Part shown: positions 7,877-17,228 of the stretch, in pieces
Layout: each line of letters starts with the position of its first letter
Numbering within the stretch: the first letter of the stretch is position 1
NCBI RefSeq assembly: GCF_001029505.1
Contig: NZ_LEKH01000001.1
Span: 310,001 to 374,000, forward strand
DNA: 64,000 nucleotides
Direction: 5' to 3'
Source: Rubrobacter aplysinae
GTDB lineage: Bacteria; Actinomycetota; Rubrobacteria; Rubrobacterales; Rubrobacteraceae
Notes under the pieces: model-generated
Told to the model about the DNA's origin: nothing
Databases searched by the model: none
What the model saw: only the letters and a program-made list of their open reading frames with translations
Translations under genes and position numbers: made by a program

Positions 7877-7908
7877 ACGGGGCCGCCTCCGATGGGAGGC
7901 GGCCCCGT
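7877..7908 (-). terminator. Intrinsic terminator of the acyl-CoA dehydrogenase gene
   Basis: A perfect 14-bp GC-rich stem (ACGGGGCCGCCTCC and its complement) encloses a GATG tetraloop. On the minus strand it is followed by TTTTCTT. It lies 34 nt beyond the stop of the gene at 7942 and is a textbook Rho-independent terminator. Confidence 0.9.
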
Positions 7909-7941
7909 GTGGTGCGTATTGGTGCGGATGTTGGGTAGATG

Positions 7942-9147
7942 TTAGTCGCGGGGCGGGGCGAAGGCCTGGACGCCCGTGATCTCCCGGCCCAGTATCAGCG
8001 ACTGCACGATGTCCGTACCCTCGTAGGTGTAGACGACCTCCATGTCGGCGAGGTGCTTGGCGATCTGGTACTCCAGCAGGATGCCGTTGCCGCCGAGGAT
8101 GTCGCGGGCGTCGGAGCAGACCTGCTTGCCCTTCTTGGCCGTGTTCATCTTCGCCATCGAGGCCATGCCGGGCGTCATCTTGCCCTGATCCAGAAGCTCC
8201 GCCAGCCTGAAGCACATGAGCTGCATGTTGGTGATCTCGGTCAGCATGTTGGCGAGCTTGTTCTGGATGAGCTGGTAGCTGGCCTCGGAGCGGCCGAAGA
8301 TCTCGCGCTCCTTGGCGTAGGTCACGGCGGCCTCGTAGCTGGCTATGGCGTGGCCGACGCCTTCCCAGGCGACGCCGTAGCGGGTGGCGGTAAGGACCTT
8401 CGAGGTGTCCTTGAAGGAGTTCGCGCCGACGAGCTTGTTCGCTGCTGGCACGCGCACGTTCTCCAGGGTCAGCTCGGCCTGCCACACGGCGCGCTTGCCC
8501 ATCTTGCCGGTCTGAATCTCGGCTGAGAAGCCTTCTATGCCCTCGTCGCCTTTCTCCAGGACGAAGCCCTTGATCTGGCCGTCCTCCATGCTACGGGCGA
8601 AGATTATGATGATGTCGGCGAAGGAGCCGTTGCCGATCCACTTCTTCTTGCCGTTCAGAATCCACTCGTCTCCGTCCTGCTCGGCCATCGTCTCCAGTGC
8701 GACGGCGTCGGAGCCGTGGTCGGGCTCGGTGAGGCCGAAGGCCCCGATCTTCTCCATCTTCGCCATGGCCGGCAGCCAGCGCTCTTTCTGCTCCTCGCTG
8801 CCGAGTATGTCTATGGTGCCCATAGCGAGCCCCGAGTGCACCCCGAAGAAGGTGTTGAGGCTCCCGTCGCCGCGGGCGAGCTCCATGCCCACGAGCCCGG
8901 TTGCCAGGTTGCTCATGCCGGGACAGCCGTAGCCCTGGATGGTGCTGCCGGCGATGCCGAGCTCGGCGAACTTCGGGATCATCTCGAACGGGAACTCTGC
9001 CCGGTCCCAGTAATCGTTCATCACCGGGATCAACTCCCGGTCGCAGAACTCGCGAACCTTGTCCCGGATCTGGCGCTCCTCCTGCGTGAGCGACTCGTCC
9101 AACCCGTAGAAGTCCGTCCCCAGTGAAGTAGCTACGTCGGCTATCAA
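7942..9147 (-). CDS. Acyl-CoA dehydrogenase, glutaryl-CoA dehydrogenase-like
   Basis: This FAD enzyme oxidises acyl-CoA to enoyl-CoA, the first step of beta-oxidation. The 401-aa product shows the FAD/substrate motif GAFGLTEPDHGSDA (about residue 135), the mid-domain beta-barrel, and the C-terminal helices with ILGGNGILLEYQIAKH. The segment VVYTYEGTDIVQSLILGR contains the glutamate that acts as base in glutaryl- and butyryl-type enzymes, and its TYEGT...LILGR-ITGVQAF pattern is closest to glutaryl-CoA dehydrogenases. TTG at 9147 is the start because AAAGGAGGA lies 6 nt upstream; a GTG at 9177 lies ahead of that site. It is divergent from the acyl-CoA ligase gene at 9381. Confidence 0.88.
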   Translation of the reverse strand: MIADVATSLGTDFYGLDESLTQEERQIRDKVREFCDRELIPVMNDYWDRAEFPFEMIPKFAELGIAGSTIQGYGCPGMSNLATGLVGMELARGDGSLNTFFGVHSGLAMGTIDILGSEEQKERWLPAMAKMEKIGAFGLTEPDHGSDAVALETMAEQDGDEWILNGKKKWIGNGSFADIIIIFARSMEDGQIKGFVLEKGDEGIEGFSAEIQTGKMGKRAVWQAELTLENVRVPAANKLVGANSFKDTSKVLTATRYGVAWEGVGHAIASYEAAVTYAKEREIFGRSEASYQLIQNKLANMLTEITNMQLMCFRLAELLDQGKMTPGMASMAKMNTAKKGKQVCSDARDILGGNGILLEYQIAKHLADMEVVYTYEGTDIVQSLILGREITGVQAFAPPRD

Positions 9148-9380
9148 GCTAGATCCTCCTTTGACCGTTCTCTTCACAACCGCCCGCCAAACGCCCCGGC
9201 GGTCGTGTACTGACCTGCCTCAACTCTAGCACGGTGGCGTGAGGCCCCGCCTAACTCCGATCGACCTTGCCGAATCTCGGAATGTTATTATATTTAAGCT
9301 TATCAAAACTGACAACAACCTCCGGACGATCTGGACGGTCTCACGGGTGGGGGAGCCCGGGACACACGAGGAGAGGTGGT

Positions 9381-11282
9381 ATGCAGCAGCGGGAATCGCT
9401 AGGTGGGATAGACGTGACGGGTGCTTCGGGCACGGCAAGCGCGGCAGGTACGGCGGGGACGGTAGACGGGAGCGCGGTAGAGGATCTGGACAGCCTGCCG
9501 GGGATGCTGGCCCAGACGGTAGAGCGGCGGGGGGCGAAGCCCGCGCTCGCCGCGAAGGCCGCCGGAAGATGGCGGGAGATCTCCTACGCAAGGCTCTACG
9601 AGAGGGTCCGGGATTTCGCGGCCGGCCTGGCCGGTCTCGGAGTAGGCCGGGGCGACAGGGTCGCGCTGATGTCGAACAACCGCCCGGAATGGCCCATAGC
9701 AGACCTCGCAGCCCAGAGCCTCGGGGCGATCACGGTCCCCGTGTACCCCACGCTCGAAGCCGGACAGGTGGCGCACATCCTCGCGGACTCCGGGGCAAAG
9801 GCGGTCGTCGTGGAGAACGGAGAGCTGCTCCGGCGAGTAGCCTCCGGGCGGGACGGGCTGCCGGCGCTCGAAAGCCTCGTCGTCGTGGAGCCCGGCGGGG
9901 CGGAGGAGGCCGAGGACGCGCCGCCCTTTGGCAACTTCGGCAGCTTCGAGGATGTCGAGCGTGCCGGGGCCGCCGCCCCGGTCGGTGGCTGGGAGGAGGG
10001 CTGGCGGTGCATCCGGCGCGACGACGTGGCGACGGTTATCTACACCTCCGGCACCACGGGGCCGCCAAAGGGCGTGATGCTGACCCAGGGGAACCTGCTC
10101 TCGAACCTCGAAGGCATCTTCGAGACGTTGCCGATACACCCGGACGACGTGATGCTTTCCGTGCTGCCGCTCTCGCACGTCTTCGAGCGCACCTCGGGGC
10201 ATTATCTGGGGCTGGCCGCCGGATGCACCATCTACTACGCCGAGTCCATCGAGAAGGTGCCCGAGAACCTGCGGGAGGTCAGGCCGCACCTCTGCATCAG
10301 CGTCCCGCGGCTGTACGAGAAGATGTACGACCGGGTGCTCCAGAACGCATCCGAGGGCGGCGGGTTCAAGAAGCGGCTCTTCGAGGACGCGATGGCCTCC
10401 GGTAAGCGGGCCTACGAGATAGAGCGCGCCGGCGGCACGGTCGGCGGGGTCTTGAAGCTCAAGCTCGCCGTGTACGACCGGCTGGTGTTCGCCAGGCTCC
10501 GGGAGGCGGTCGGCGGGCGGCTCAAGTACTTCGTCTCCGGCGGGGCGAAGCTGAACCCGGAGATAGGCAAGCTCTTCTACGCCGCCGGCGTGAGGATAGT
10601 GGAGGGCTACGGGCTCACGGAGACGTCGCCCGTGATCTCCTGCAACCCTCTCGAAAGGGTACGCTTCGGGACCGTCGGGCCGCCGCTGGGCAACCTGGAG
10701 GTAAAGACGGACGATACCGGCGAGGTGCTCGTAAAGGGACCGAGCGTCATGCGGGGGTATCTGAACAACGAGGAGGCCACCACCCAGGCGTTCACGGAGG
10801 ACGGCTTCTACCGTACCGGCGACGTCGGCGAGTTCGACGAGGCCGGGTACCTGAGGATCACGGACCGGGCAAAGAACCTTATCGTGCTCTCCACCGGCAA
10901 GAACGTCGCGCCGCAGCTCGTGGAGACCTCGCTCGCCACCGCGCCGCACATCTCCCAGACGGTGCTCGTCGGCGACGGGCGCAAGTACGTCTCCGCCCTC
11001 GTCGTCCCCGACTACGAGGCTCTGCGCCGGACTCTCGGCTCCGAAGTGTCCAACGTCTCGGACGGCGAGCTAGCTGGAGACGAGGCGGCCCGCGCCGTAA
11101 TAGAGAGGGACATACAGGCCGCCACCTCGGATCTCGCCGCCTACGAGCGTCCGAAGAAGTTCGCGCTCTTGCCCCGCGAGCTGTCACAGGAGGAGGGAGA
11201 GCTGACGCCGACGCTGAAGGTAAGGATGGGCACCGTGCAGGATCGCTACGGGGACCTCGTCGAGGAGCTGTACGCCGGGTGA
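9381..11282 (+). CDS. Long-chain fatty acid-CoA ligase (FadD15-type)
   Basis: This enzyme activates fatty acids to acyl-CoA using ATP and CoA. The 633-aa product has the P-loop-like YTSGTTGPPKGVMLT (about residue 220), VEGYGLTETSP, YRTGDVGEFDEAGYLRITDR and the hinge region NLIVLSTGKNVAPQLVE that define AMP-forming ligases. ATG at 9381 is chosen because GAGGAGAGGTGG lies immediately upstream; an in-frame ATG at 9267 lies in the AT-rich promoter segment (about 9282-9316). It heads a run of fatty-acid genes (padR, fadN, fadA). Confidence 0.92.
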   Translation: MQQRESLGGIDVTGASGTASAAGTAGTVDGSAVEDLDSLPGMLAQTVERRGAKPALAAKAAGRWREISYARLYERVRDFAAGLAGLGVGRGDRVALMSNNRPEWPIADLAAQSLGAITVPVYPTLEAGQVAHILADSGAKAVVVENGELLRRVASGRDGLPALESLVVVEPGGAEEAEDAPPFGNFGSFEDVERAGAAAPVGGWEEGWRCIRRDDVATVIYTSGTTGPPKGVMLTQGNLLSNLEGIFETLPIHPDDVMLSVLPLSHVFERTSGHYLGLAAGCTIYYAESIEKVPENLREVRPHLCISVPRLYEKMYDRVLQNASEGGGFKKRLFEDAMASGKRAYEIERAGGTVGGVLKLKLAVYDRLVFARLREAVGGRLKYFVSGGAKLNPEIGKLFYAAGVRIVEGYGLTETSPVISCNPLERVRFGTVGPPLGNLEVKTDDTGEVLVKGPSVMRGYLNNEEATTQAFTEDGFYRTGDVGEFDEAGYLRITDRAKNLIVLSTGKNVAPQLVETSLATAPHISQTVLVGDGRKYVSALVVPDYEALRRTLGSEVSNVSDGELAGDEAARAVIERDIQAATSDLAAYERPKKFALLPRELSQEEGELTPTLKVRMGTVQDRYGDLVEELYAG

Positions 11283-11369
11283 TACGGTCCGGCGCGGCGG
11301 TCGTGCAACGGTTGTGGGCCGGTATCGCCGTTGCTAGACTCGACCGGGGTTCGTGGTGCCTATAAATCC

Positions 11370-11384
11370 TATACGGCCCGTATA
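11370..11384. promoter_or_regulatory. Dyad TATACG-GCC-CGTATA in the padR promoter
   Basis: A perfect 6-bp inverted repeat overlaps or abuts TATAAA (11361) about 40 nt ahead of the padR ribosome binding site. PadR proteins usually bind such short dyads in their own promoters, so autoregulation is likely (inference). Confidence 0.45.
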
Positions 11385-11423
11385 CGTCCCGGGCGGGGAA
11401 ACGCGGGTAAAAGGAGGGCTCAG

Positions 11424-11798
11424 ATACAGAACACGTCGGTAACACCCAAGGAAGTATTCCTCAGCGAGGTAAAGTCGAAGACCGTGTTTCCGCTCCTGGT
11501 GCTGCACATGCTCCGCAAGCAGCCCGAGTACGGAAACCGCATCATAAAGCAGATGGGCGAGATCACGGGCGGCGCGATGACCGTCTCGCCGAACACCATC
11601 TACCCGCTCCTGCGGCGGCTGGAGGATAGAGGCTACATCGTCGGCGAGTGGGAGAACCCGGAGTCCAAGAGCCGCCGCTTCTACAGCATTACCCCCAGTG
11701 GCGAGGTGAAGTACGAGGAGGTAAAGGAGCTGTTCGAGGGGCACCTGCTGCGGGTACAGAGCGCCATAGAATCGCTGCAGCGGGAGATCTACGGCTGA
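11424..11798 (+). CDS. PadR-family transcriptional regulator, apparent AUA start
   Basis: The winged-helix PadR domain covers most of the protein: FPLLVLHMLRKQPEYGNRI, then MTVSPNTIYPLLRRLEDRGYI and the wing KSRRFYSITPSGE. A C-terminal dimer helix follows. A strong AAAAGGAGGG lies 6 nt ahead of an in-frame ATA at 11424, giving 124 aa. No ATG, GTG or TTG occurs between that site and the DNA-binding domain. The only earlier standard start, TTG at 11331, would place TATAAA and the operator-like dyad inside the gene. PadR proteins are commonly ligand-responsive repressors, and the likely targets are the flanking fatty-acid genes (inference). Confidence 0.82.
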   Translation: MQNTSVTPKEVFLSEVKSKTVFPLLVLHMLRKQPEYGNRIIKQMGEITGGAMTVSPNTIYPLLRRLEDRGYIVGEWENPESKSRRFYSITPSGEVKYEEVKELFEGHLLRVQSAIESLQREIYG

Positions 11799-11894
11799 TC
11801 TACGGTTTATCTACGGCTGAAGTCGGGCTTTGAAGGTAGAGAGACCGAGTCAGAGCAGAGTCGGAACAGAGTTGGAATCGCAAAAGGAGATGAT

Positions 11895-14279
11895 GTGAGC
11901 AGGGAGATACGCAAGGTGGCGGTTATAGGGGCCGGGACGATGGGCGCGGCGATAGCCGCACACGCGGCGAACGCGGGGTTGGAGGTGGATCTCCTGGACA
12001 TAGCCTCGTCCGACTCCGAGTCCGGGGGAGATAAGAACGCCGTCGTAAAGGCCGGCTTCGACCGGATGAAGAAGGCCCGGCCGGCGGCCCTGATGAGCAA
12101 GAGCCTGGCGGACAGGATACGGCTCGGCAACCTCGACGACGACATCGAGCGCGTCTCCGACGCAGACTGGGTAATAGAGGCCATAGTCGAGAAGCTGGAG
12201 CCGAAACAGGACCTCATGTCCCGCCTCGAAAGCCTCGTGCCAGACGATGCCGTGATCACCTCTAACACCAGCGGCATCCCGCTGAACCAGGTCGCCGAGG
12301 GCCGCTCCGAGGGCTTCCGCAAGCGGTTCCTCGGAACCCACTTCTTCAACCCGCCGCGCTACCTCAAGCTCCTGGAGCTGATCCCGACCACCGACACCGA
12401 CCCCGAAGTCGTCGAGAAGATGCGCACCTTCGGCGAGCGGGTCCTGGGCAAGGGCGGTGTGATCGCCAAGGATACCCCGAACTTCATCGGCAACCGTCTC
12501 GGCAGCTTCGCCGGGATGCAGTCGGTTACCTACGCCCTTGAGAATGGCTACGGCGTAGAGGAGATAGACGCCATAACCGGCCCACTCATCGGCCACCCCA
12601 AGACCGCGACCTTCCGCCTCAACGACCAGGTTGGCCTCGACATCGCCGTTGGCGTCGCCGAGAACCTGGTAAACGCCGTCCCCGAGGACGAGTCGCTCGA
12701 AGACCTGAAGCCCCACCCGGTGCTAAAGCAGATGCTGGAGAAGAACCTGCTCGGCAACAAGACCGGCGCGGGCTTCTACAAGCGCACCAAGCGCGACGGG
12801 GCGACCGTCTTCGACGTGATCAACCTGGATACCTTCGAGCATCATCCGGCCGAAGAGCCCGAGATCCCGATAGCCCGTGAGGCGAAGAAGCAGGGAGACC
12901 TCGGGGCGCGGCTGCGTTTTTTGATGCAGAAGGCCGACGAGGATACCCACGCCCGCTTTCTGCGCGACACCCTGCTCCCGTACATGGCCTACGCCTCCAG
13001 GAGGGTGCCCGAGATCTCGGACACCCTCGAAGACATGGACCACGCCATGGAGTGGGGCTTCGGCCACAGCGCCGGTCCATTCCGCAAGTGGGACCTGCTC
13101 GGCGTGCGCGACACGGCGGAGCAGATGAAGGGCCTTGGCATCGAGGTAGCGCCCTGGGTGGACGAGATGCTGGAAGCCGGCAACGAGAGCTTCTATAAAG
13201 AGGAGAACGGCCGCGAGGTCGTCTTCAGCCCCGTAAAGAAGACCTACGAGCCAGTACGCCAGGACCCGCTCGCCGTGAAGCTCGACGACCTGCGCGAGCA
13301 GGACAGGGAGATCTCCCGCAACGACTCGGCGAGCCTCCTGGACCTCGGAGACGGCGTGCTGTGCTTCGAGATCCACTCCCGCGGCAACTCCATAGACGGC
13401 GACGTAATAGAGATCGGCTACGAGGCCCTGAACCGGCTGGAAAACGAGGACTGGACGGGCCTCGTTGTCGGCAACGACGGCGGTAACTTCTCCGTCGGGG
13501 CGAACATCGGCGAGATCATCATGGCCGCCAAGTCGGGTCAGCTCGATGAGGTCGGTAAGCGGGTGGACGCCCTGCACGGGCTACTCATGGGCTTCCGCTT
13601 CGCCGCGAAGCCGGTGGTCGCGGCCCCGCACGGCCAGACCCTCGGCGGCGGCGCGGAGATAGCGTTGCACGCCGACCGTATTGTGGCGGCCGGGGAGACC
13701 TACATGGGCCTCGTCGAGGCCGGGGTCGGCCTGATCCCGGCCGGAGGCGGGGTGAAGGAGCTGGTCCGGCGCAGCCTGTCTCCGGCCATCGCCGCCGCGC
13801 CGAGCACGCCGCCGCTGCCGTTCGTGCAGAAGGCGTTCGAGAACATCGCGATGGCGAAGGTCGCAACCAGCGCGGTAGAGGCCCGGGAGATGGGCTTCTT
13901 GGACGAGGAGGACCGGATCGTCCTCAACCCGGACCACCTGATCCAGACCGCCAAACAGGAGGTCCTCGACCTCGCCGACGGCTACGCCCCGCCCGCCCGG
14001 GGCAAGAACGTCTACGCCGCCGGAAAGGCCGCCCAGGCCGCGCTCGACGTCGGCGTGAAGACGCTGCAGTGGGGCCACTTCGCAAGCGAGTACGACGGCG
14101 TCATCGCCGGTCGGCTCGCGAGCGCCATAACCGGCGGCGGCATCTCGTTGCCGCAGTGGGTAGACGAGGAGTACATCCTCACGCTGGAGAAGAACGCCTT
14201 CTTGGAGCTGCTAAAGAACGAGAAGACCCAGGAGCGCATCGGCGCGATGCTCGAAACCGGCAAGCCGCTGCGTAACTAG
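11895..14279 (+). CDS. fadN: FadN-type 3-hydroxyacyl-CoA dehydrogenase/enoyl-CoA hydratase
   Basis: This bifunctional beta-oxidation enzyme is 794 aa. The N-terminal Rossmann domain (VAVIGAGTMGAAIAAHAA) and the HFFNPPRYLKLLEL and DTPNFIGNR motifs form the 3-hydroxyacyl-CoA dehydrogenase. The C-terminal half from about residue 480 is a crotonase fold with the oxyanion segments GNFSVGANIGE and TLGGGAEIALHADRI. The order dehydrogenase-then-hydratase and the length match Bacillus FadN, not Escherichia FadB. GTG at 11895 follows AAAAGGAGA. The thiolase gene follows 80 nt downstream. Confidence 0.92.
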   Translation: MSREIRKVAVIGAGTMGAAIAAHAANAGLEVDLLDIASSDSESGGDKNAVVKAGFDRMKKARPAALMSKSLADRIRLGNLDDDIERVSDADWVIEAIVEKLEPKQDLMSRLESLVPDDAVITSNTSGIPLNQVAEGRSEGFRKRFLGTHFFNPPRYLKLLELIPTTDTDPEVVEKMRTFGERVLGKGGVIAKDTPNFIGNRLGSFAGMQSVTYALENGYGVEEIDAITGPLIGHPKTATFRLNDQVGLDIAVGVAENLVNAVPEDESLEDLKPHPVLKQMLEKNLLGNKTGAGFYKRTKRDGATVFDVINLDTFEHHPAEEPEIPIAREAKKQGDLGARLRFLMQKADEDTHARFLRDTLLPYMAYASRRVPEISDTLEDMDHAMEWGFGHSAGPFRKWDLLGVRDTAEQMKGLGIEVAPWVDEMLEAGNESFYKEENGREVVFSPVKKTYEPVRQDPLAVKLDDLREQDREISRNDSASLLDLGDGVLCFEIHSRGNSIDGDVIEIGYEALNRLENEDWTGLVVGNDGGNFSVGANIGEIIMAAKSGQLDEVGKRVDALHGLLMGFRFAAKPVVAAPHGQTLGGGAEIALHADRIVAAGETYMGLVEAGVGLIPAGGGVKELVRRSLSPAIAAAPSTPPLPFVQKAFENIAMAKVATSAVEAREMGFLDEEDRIVLNPDHLIQTAKQEVLDLADGYAPPARGKNVYAAGKAAQAALDVGVKTLQWGHFASEYDGVIAGRLASAITGGGISLPQWVDEEYILTLEKNAFLELLKNEKTQERIGAMLETGKPLRN

Positions 14280-14359
14280 CATAACCAGCGTAGAGACACG
14301 GAGAAAGTCGCAAAGTAGCGGCAAATGAATACAAGATTCATGAGCAAAGGGAGAGACGA

Positions 14360-15538
14360 ATGAAGGAAGCCGTAATCGTCGCCGGGGCCAGGACCGCCGT
14401 CGGGCGCGCTCCCAGGGGCACGCTGCGGGCGAGCCGCCCGGACGACATGGCCGCCGCCGCCATAAAAGAGGCCATGAACCGGGCCGAGGGGCTCTCGCCC
14501 GAGGAGATAGAGGACGTGATCATCGGTTGCGCCATGCCCGAGGGTACCCAGGGCATGAACGTCGCCCGGCAGTGCTCCATCTTGGCCGGGATGCCGGAGA
14601 GCGTGCCGGCCCAGACCGTGAACCGCTTCTGCTCCTCGGGGCTGCAGACCATCGCGATCGCCGCCGAGAGGATCATGGCCGGACACGCTACCGCAATAGT
14701 CGCAGGCGGCACCGAGCACATGTCCACCACCATCGAGATGCCGAACTTCGCCCCGAACCCGAAGCTGATGGACATTAACCCCGCCGTGTACATGGGCATG
14801 GGGCTAACCGCCGAGCAGGTCTCCAAGGAGTATGGGGTGTCGCGCGAGGACCAGGACGAGTTCGCACTGCGCAGTCACACGTTGGCGAAGAACGCGGTCC
14901 AGAACGGAGTCTTCGACGAGGAGATAGCCCCGGTAGACGTGGAGTTCGACTACGTCGAGGACGGCGGCGAGGTCCGCCACCAGGAGACCACCTTCAAGCG
15001 CGACGAGGGCCCGCGCGATACCTCCGCCGAGCAGCTCGCAAAGCTCTCGCCCGTGTTCCAGCAGGACGGCACGGTCACGGCGGGCAACTCCAGCCAGCGG
15101 TCTGACGGCGCGGCCGCCGTCGTCGTGATGGAGCGCGAGGAGGCCGAGCGGCGCGGGCTAACGCCGCTGGCGCGGTTCGTCGGGTTCGCTGTCGCCGGGG
15201 TCAGGCCCGAGGTTATGGGCATTGGCCCGATCTACGCCATCCCCAAGGCGCTAAAGCAGGCCGGAATGGACCTGTCCGAAATAGACCTTTTCGAGTTCAA
15301 CGAGGCGTTCGCGGCGCAGGCGCTGGCCGTGATCCGGGAGACCGGCATGGACCTCGATAAGACCAACGTGAACGGCGGGGCCATTGCGCTCGGGCACCCG
15401 ATGGGGGCCACGGGTACGAAGCTCACCATCCAGCTTCTGAGCGAGATGAAGCGCCAAGGCTCGAAGTACGGTATGTCCACCATGTGCATCGGCGGCGGCA
15501 TGGGTGCGGCCGGGATCTTCGAGAATCTGCAGAACTAG
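14360..15538 (+). CDS. fadA: Acetyl-CoA C-acyltransferase (3-ketoacyl-CoA thiolase)
   Basis: This enzyme cleaves 3-ketoacyl-CoA with CoA to acetyl-CoA, the last step of beta-oxidation. The 392-aa product contains the nucleophilic cysteine in NRFCSSGLQTIA (about residue 92), the histidine in GGAIALGHPMGATGT, and the second cysteine in MCIGGGMGAAG. Length and motifs are normal for the family. The ATG is preceded by AAAGGGAGAG. It completes the fadD-padR-fadN-fadA run and probably shares a transcript with fadN. Confidence 0.93.
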   Translation: MKEAVIVAGARTAVGRAPRGTLRASRPDDMAAAAIKEAMNRAEGLSPEEIEDVIIGCAMPEGTQGMNVARQCSILAGMPESVPAQTVNRFCSSGLQTIAIAAERIMAGHATAIVAGGTEHMSTTIEMPNFAPNPKLMDINPAVYMGMGLTAEQVSKEYGVSREDQDEFALRSHTLAKNAVQNGVFDEEIAPVDVEFDYVEDGGEVRHQETTFKRDEGPRDTSAEQLAKLSPVFQQDGTVTAGNSSQRSDGAAAVVVMEREEAERRGLTPLARFVGFAVAGVRPEVMGIGPIYAIPKALKQAGMDLSEIDLFEFNEAFAAQALAVIRETGMDLDKTNVNGGAIALGHPMGATGTKLTIQLLSEMKRQGSKYGMSTMCIGGGMGAAGIFENLQN

Positions 15539-15657
15539 GGCACGTTAGCCTACCATCGGTGGGCGGGGCTCACGCGCATCCCCGCCCGGAAGACCAATAA
15601 CGTCCGGCTCGGAATGTCGCCTCCTCCGGGCCGGGCGGTACTTGCGAGGGTGTCTGA

Positions 15658-16326
15658 ATGAAGCTGTCTAGCTTGAACGTCGGGTCGGAGCGTCCGATGC
15701 GGAATGCCAAGGGGAAGACCGGGATCTTCAAAGCTCCTGCGGCGGGCCCCGTTTGGATAACCCACGCCGGGCTCGCCGGAGACACGGTATCGGACGAGGA
15801 GAACCACGGCGGCGTGGACCAGGCAGTTTATCTCTACGGCGTGCCGGACTACGAGTGGTGGTCCGGAGAGCTGAGTCGTGATCTTTCGCCCGGGACCTTC
15901 GGGGAAAACCTGACCGTGGCCGACTTCGAGAGCGCGCGGGCGTTCGTGGGTGACCGGTTGCACGTGGGATCGGTGGTGCTGGAGATTACGGCGCCGCGAA
16001 TACCGTGCGTAACCCTGGCAACCCGTATGGAGGACCCGCGGTTCGTCAAGCTGTTCAGGGAGGCAGAGCGTCCGGGGGCGTACTGCCGTGTCGTTCGGGA
16101 GGAGTTTGTGCGTGAAGGCGATACGGTGTGCCGCGAGCCGTACGAGGGGCCGGAGGTCGGGAACCTGGAGATGTTCCGCGACGCCTTCGAGCCCGACCCC
16201 GGCGAGGCGATCATCCGACGTTACCTGGCCGCCCCGATAGCGATCCGCGCCCGCATCGAGAAAGAGGAGCAGCTAGAGAGACTCCTTTCAGGGCCTTCAT
16301 GTGGGGCGGAGGAGGCCCGCGAATGA
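15658..16326 (+). CDS. MOSC domain protein (YiiM-type)
   Basis: The 222-aa product has the MOSC fold seen in molybdenum cofactor sulfurases and YiiM-like proteins. Recognisable blocks are HGGVDQAVYLYG, FGENLTV, VGDRLHVG and the conserved cysteine in RIPCVTLATRM (about residue 121). YiiM homologues reduce N-hydroxylated compounds together with partners, so a detoxification role is possible (inference). Its stop overlaps the start of the next gene as ATGA, indicating translational coupling to the hydrolase. Confidence 0.88.
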   Translation: MKLSSLNVGSERPMRNAKGKTGIFKAPAAGPVWITHAGLAGDTVSDEENHGGVDQAVYLYGVPDYEWWSGELSRDLSPGTFGENLTVADFESARAFVGDRLHVGSVVLEITAPRIPCVTLATRMEDPRFVKLFREAERPGAYCRVVREEFVREGDTVCREPYEGPEVGNLEMFRDAFEPDPGEAIIRRYLAAPIAIRARIEKEEQLERLLSGPSCGAEEARE

Positions 16327-17225
16327 GCCCGGCCTCCGGTGGCGGCTGGAACCACGAGTACGTCGCGGCGAACGGCATCCGCCTCCACTACGTCCGGCAC
16401 GGCATGGAAAACTGGGGAGAGCCGGTCGTGCTGCTGCACGGCTGGCCGGAGTTCTGGTACGGGTACCGCAAGAACGTCGGGCCCCTGGCAGAGAAGCTCG
16501 ACGTGATCGTGCCGGACCTGCGCGGGTTCGGGGACACCGAGAAGCCGGGCACGCCGGACCCGCCGCAGGCGCTACAGGCTCACATGGTGGGGGACTTGCT
16601 GGCTCTGGCCGACGAGCTTGGGCTGGAGAGGTTTGGGATCGTCAGCCACGACGTGGGCTCGTACGTGGCCCAGGCCTTTGCCCGCGAGCATCCGGAGCGG
16701 GTATCCGGGCTGTTCTTCTTCAACTGTGTGTATCCCGGTATTGGGCGGCGGTGGCTCGAGCCCGAGTCGGTGCGGGAGATCTGGTACCAGACCTTCAACC
16801 AGCAGCCGTGGGCAGCCGATCTCGTCGGCCGTGACCGGAAGTCCTGCCGCCTGTACGTCGGCCACTTCCTGGATCACTGGGCGCACGAGCCGGGCTTGTT
16901 CGGGGAGGATCTGGAGCACTGGGTGGACAACTTCATGAAGCCGGGTAACCTGCAGGGGGGCTTTGACTGGTATCTCGCCTCGGATAAGGGCCGGATGCAG
17001 ATGATGCGTCACGGGGCTCTGGAGATGCCAAAGATAAAGACCCCGGCGCGTTTTCTGTGGGGCGAGAGCGACCCCGTGCTGAGGGCCGAATGGTCCGACA
17101 GACTAGGAGAGTATTTTGAGGATTACAGCCTTACCACCGTGCCCGGAGCCGGGCACTTCGTCCACTACGAGACTCCCGAGCTTGCGAATCGGGAGATACT
17201 GGACTTCTTTACTCGCGCCGGGTAG
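16323..17225 (+). CDS. Alpha/beta hydrolase, epoxide hydrolase/haloalkane dehalogenase type
   Basis: The 300-aa alpha/beta hydrolase has the oxyanion motif HGWPEFWYGYRKN and an aspartate nucleophile in VSHDVGSYVAQAFA, as in epoxide hydrolases and dehalogenases. The catalytic histidine is in PGAGHFVHYE near the C-terminus, and the acid lies around WGESDPVLR. ATG at 16323 overlaps the MOSC stop and has GGAGGAGG upstream. The MBL-fold gene begins 3 nt after its stop, so the three form one operon. The substrate cannot be assigned. Confidence 0.88.
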   Translation: MSPASGGGWNHEYVAANGIRLHYVRHGMENWGEPVVLLHGWPEFWYGYRKNVGPLAEKLDVIVPDLRGFGDTEKPGTPDPPQALQAHMVGDLLALADELGLERFGIVSHDVGSYVAQAFAREHPERVSGLFFFNCVYPGIGRRWLEPESVREIWYQTFNQQPWAADLVGRDRKSCRLYVGHFLDHWAHEPGLFGEDLEHWVDNFMKPGNLQGGFDWYLASDKGRMQMMRHGALEMPKIKTPARFLWGESDPVLRAEWSDRLGEYFEDYSLTTVPGAGHFVHYETPELANREILDFFTRAG

Positions 17226-17228
17226 ACC

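Noticed and set aside
9399-10949. A 516-codon minus-strand frame opposite the fatty acid-CoA ligase
   Set aside because: It is an antisense shadow; the plus-strand frame has all ligase motifs.
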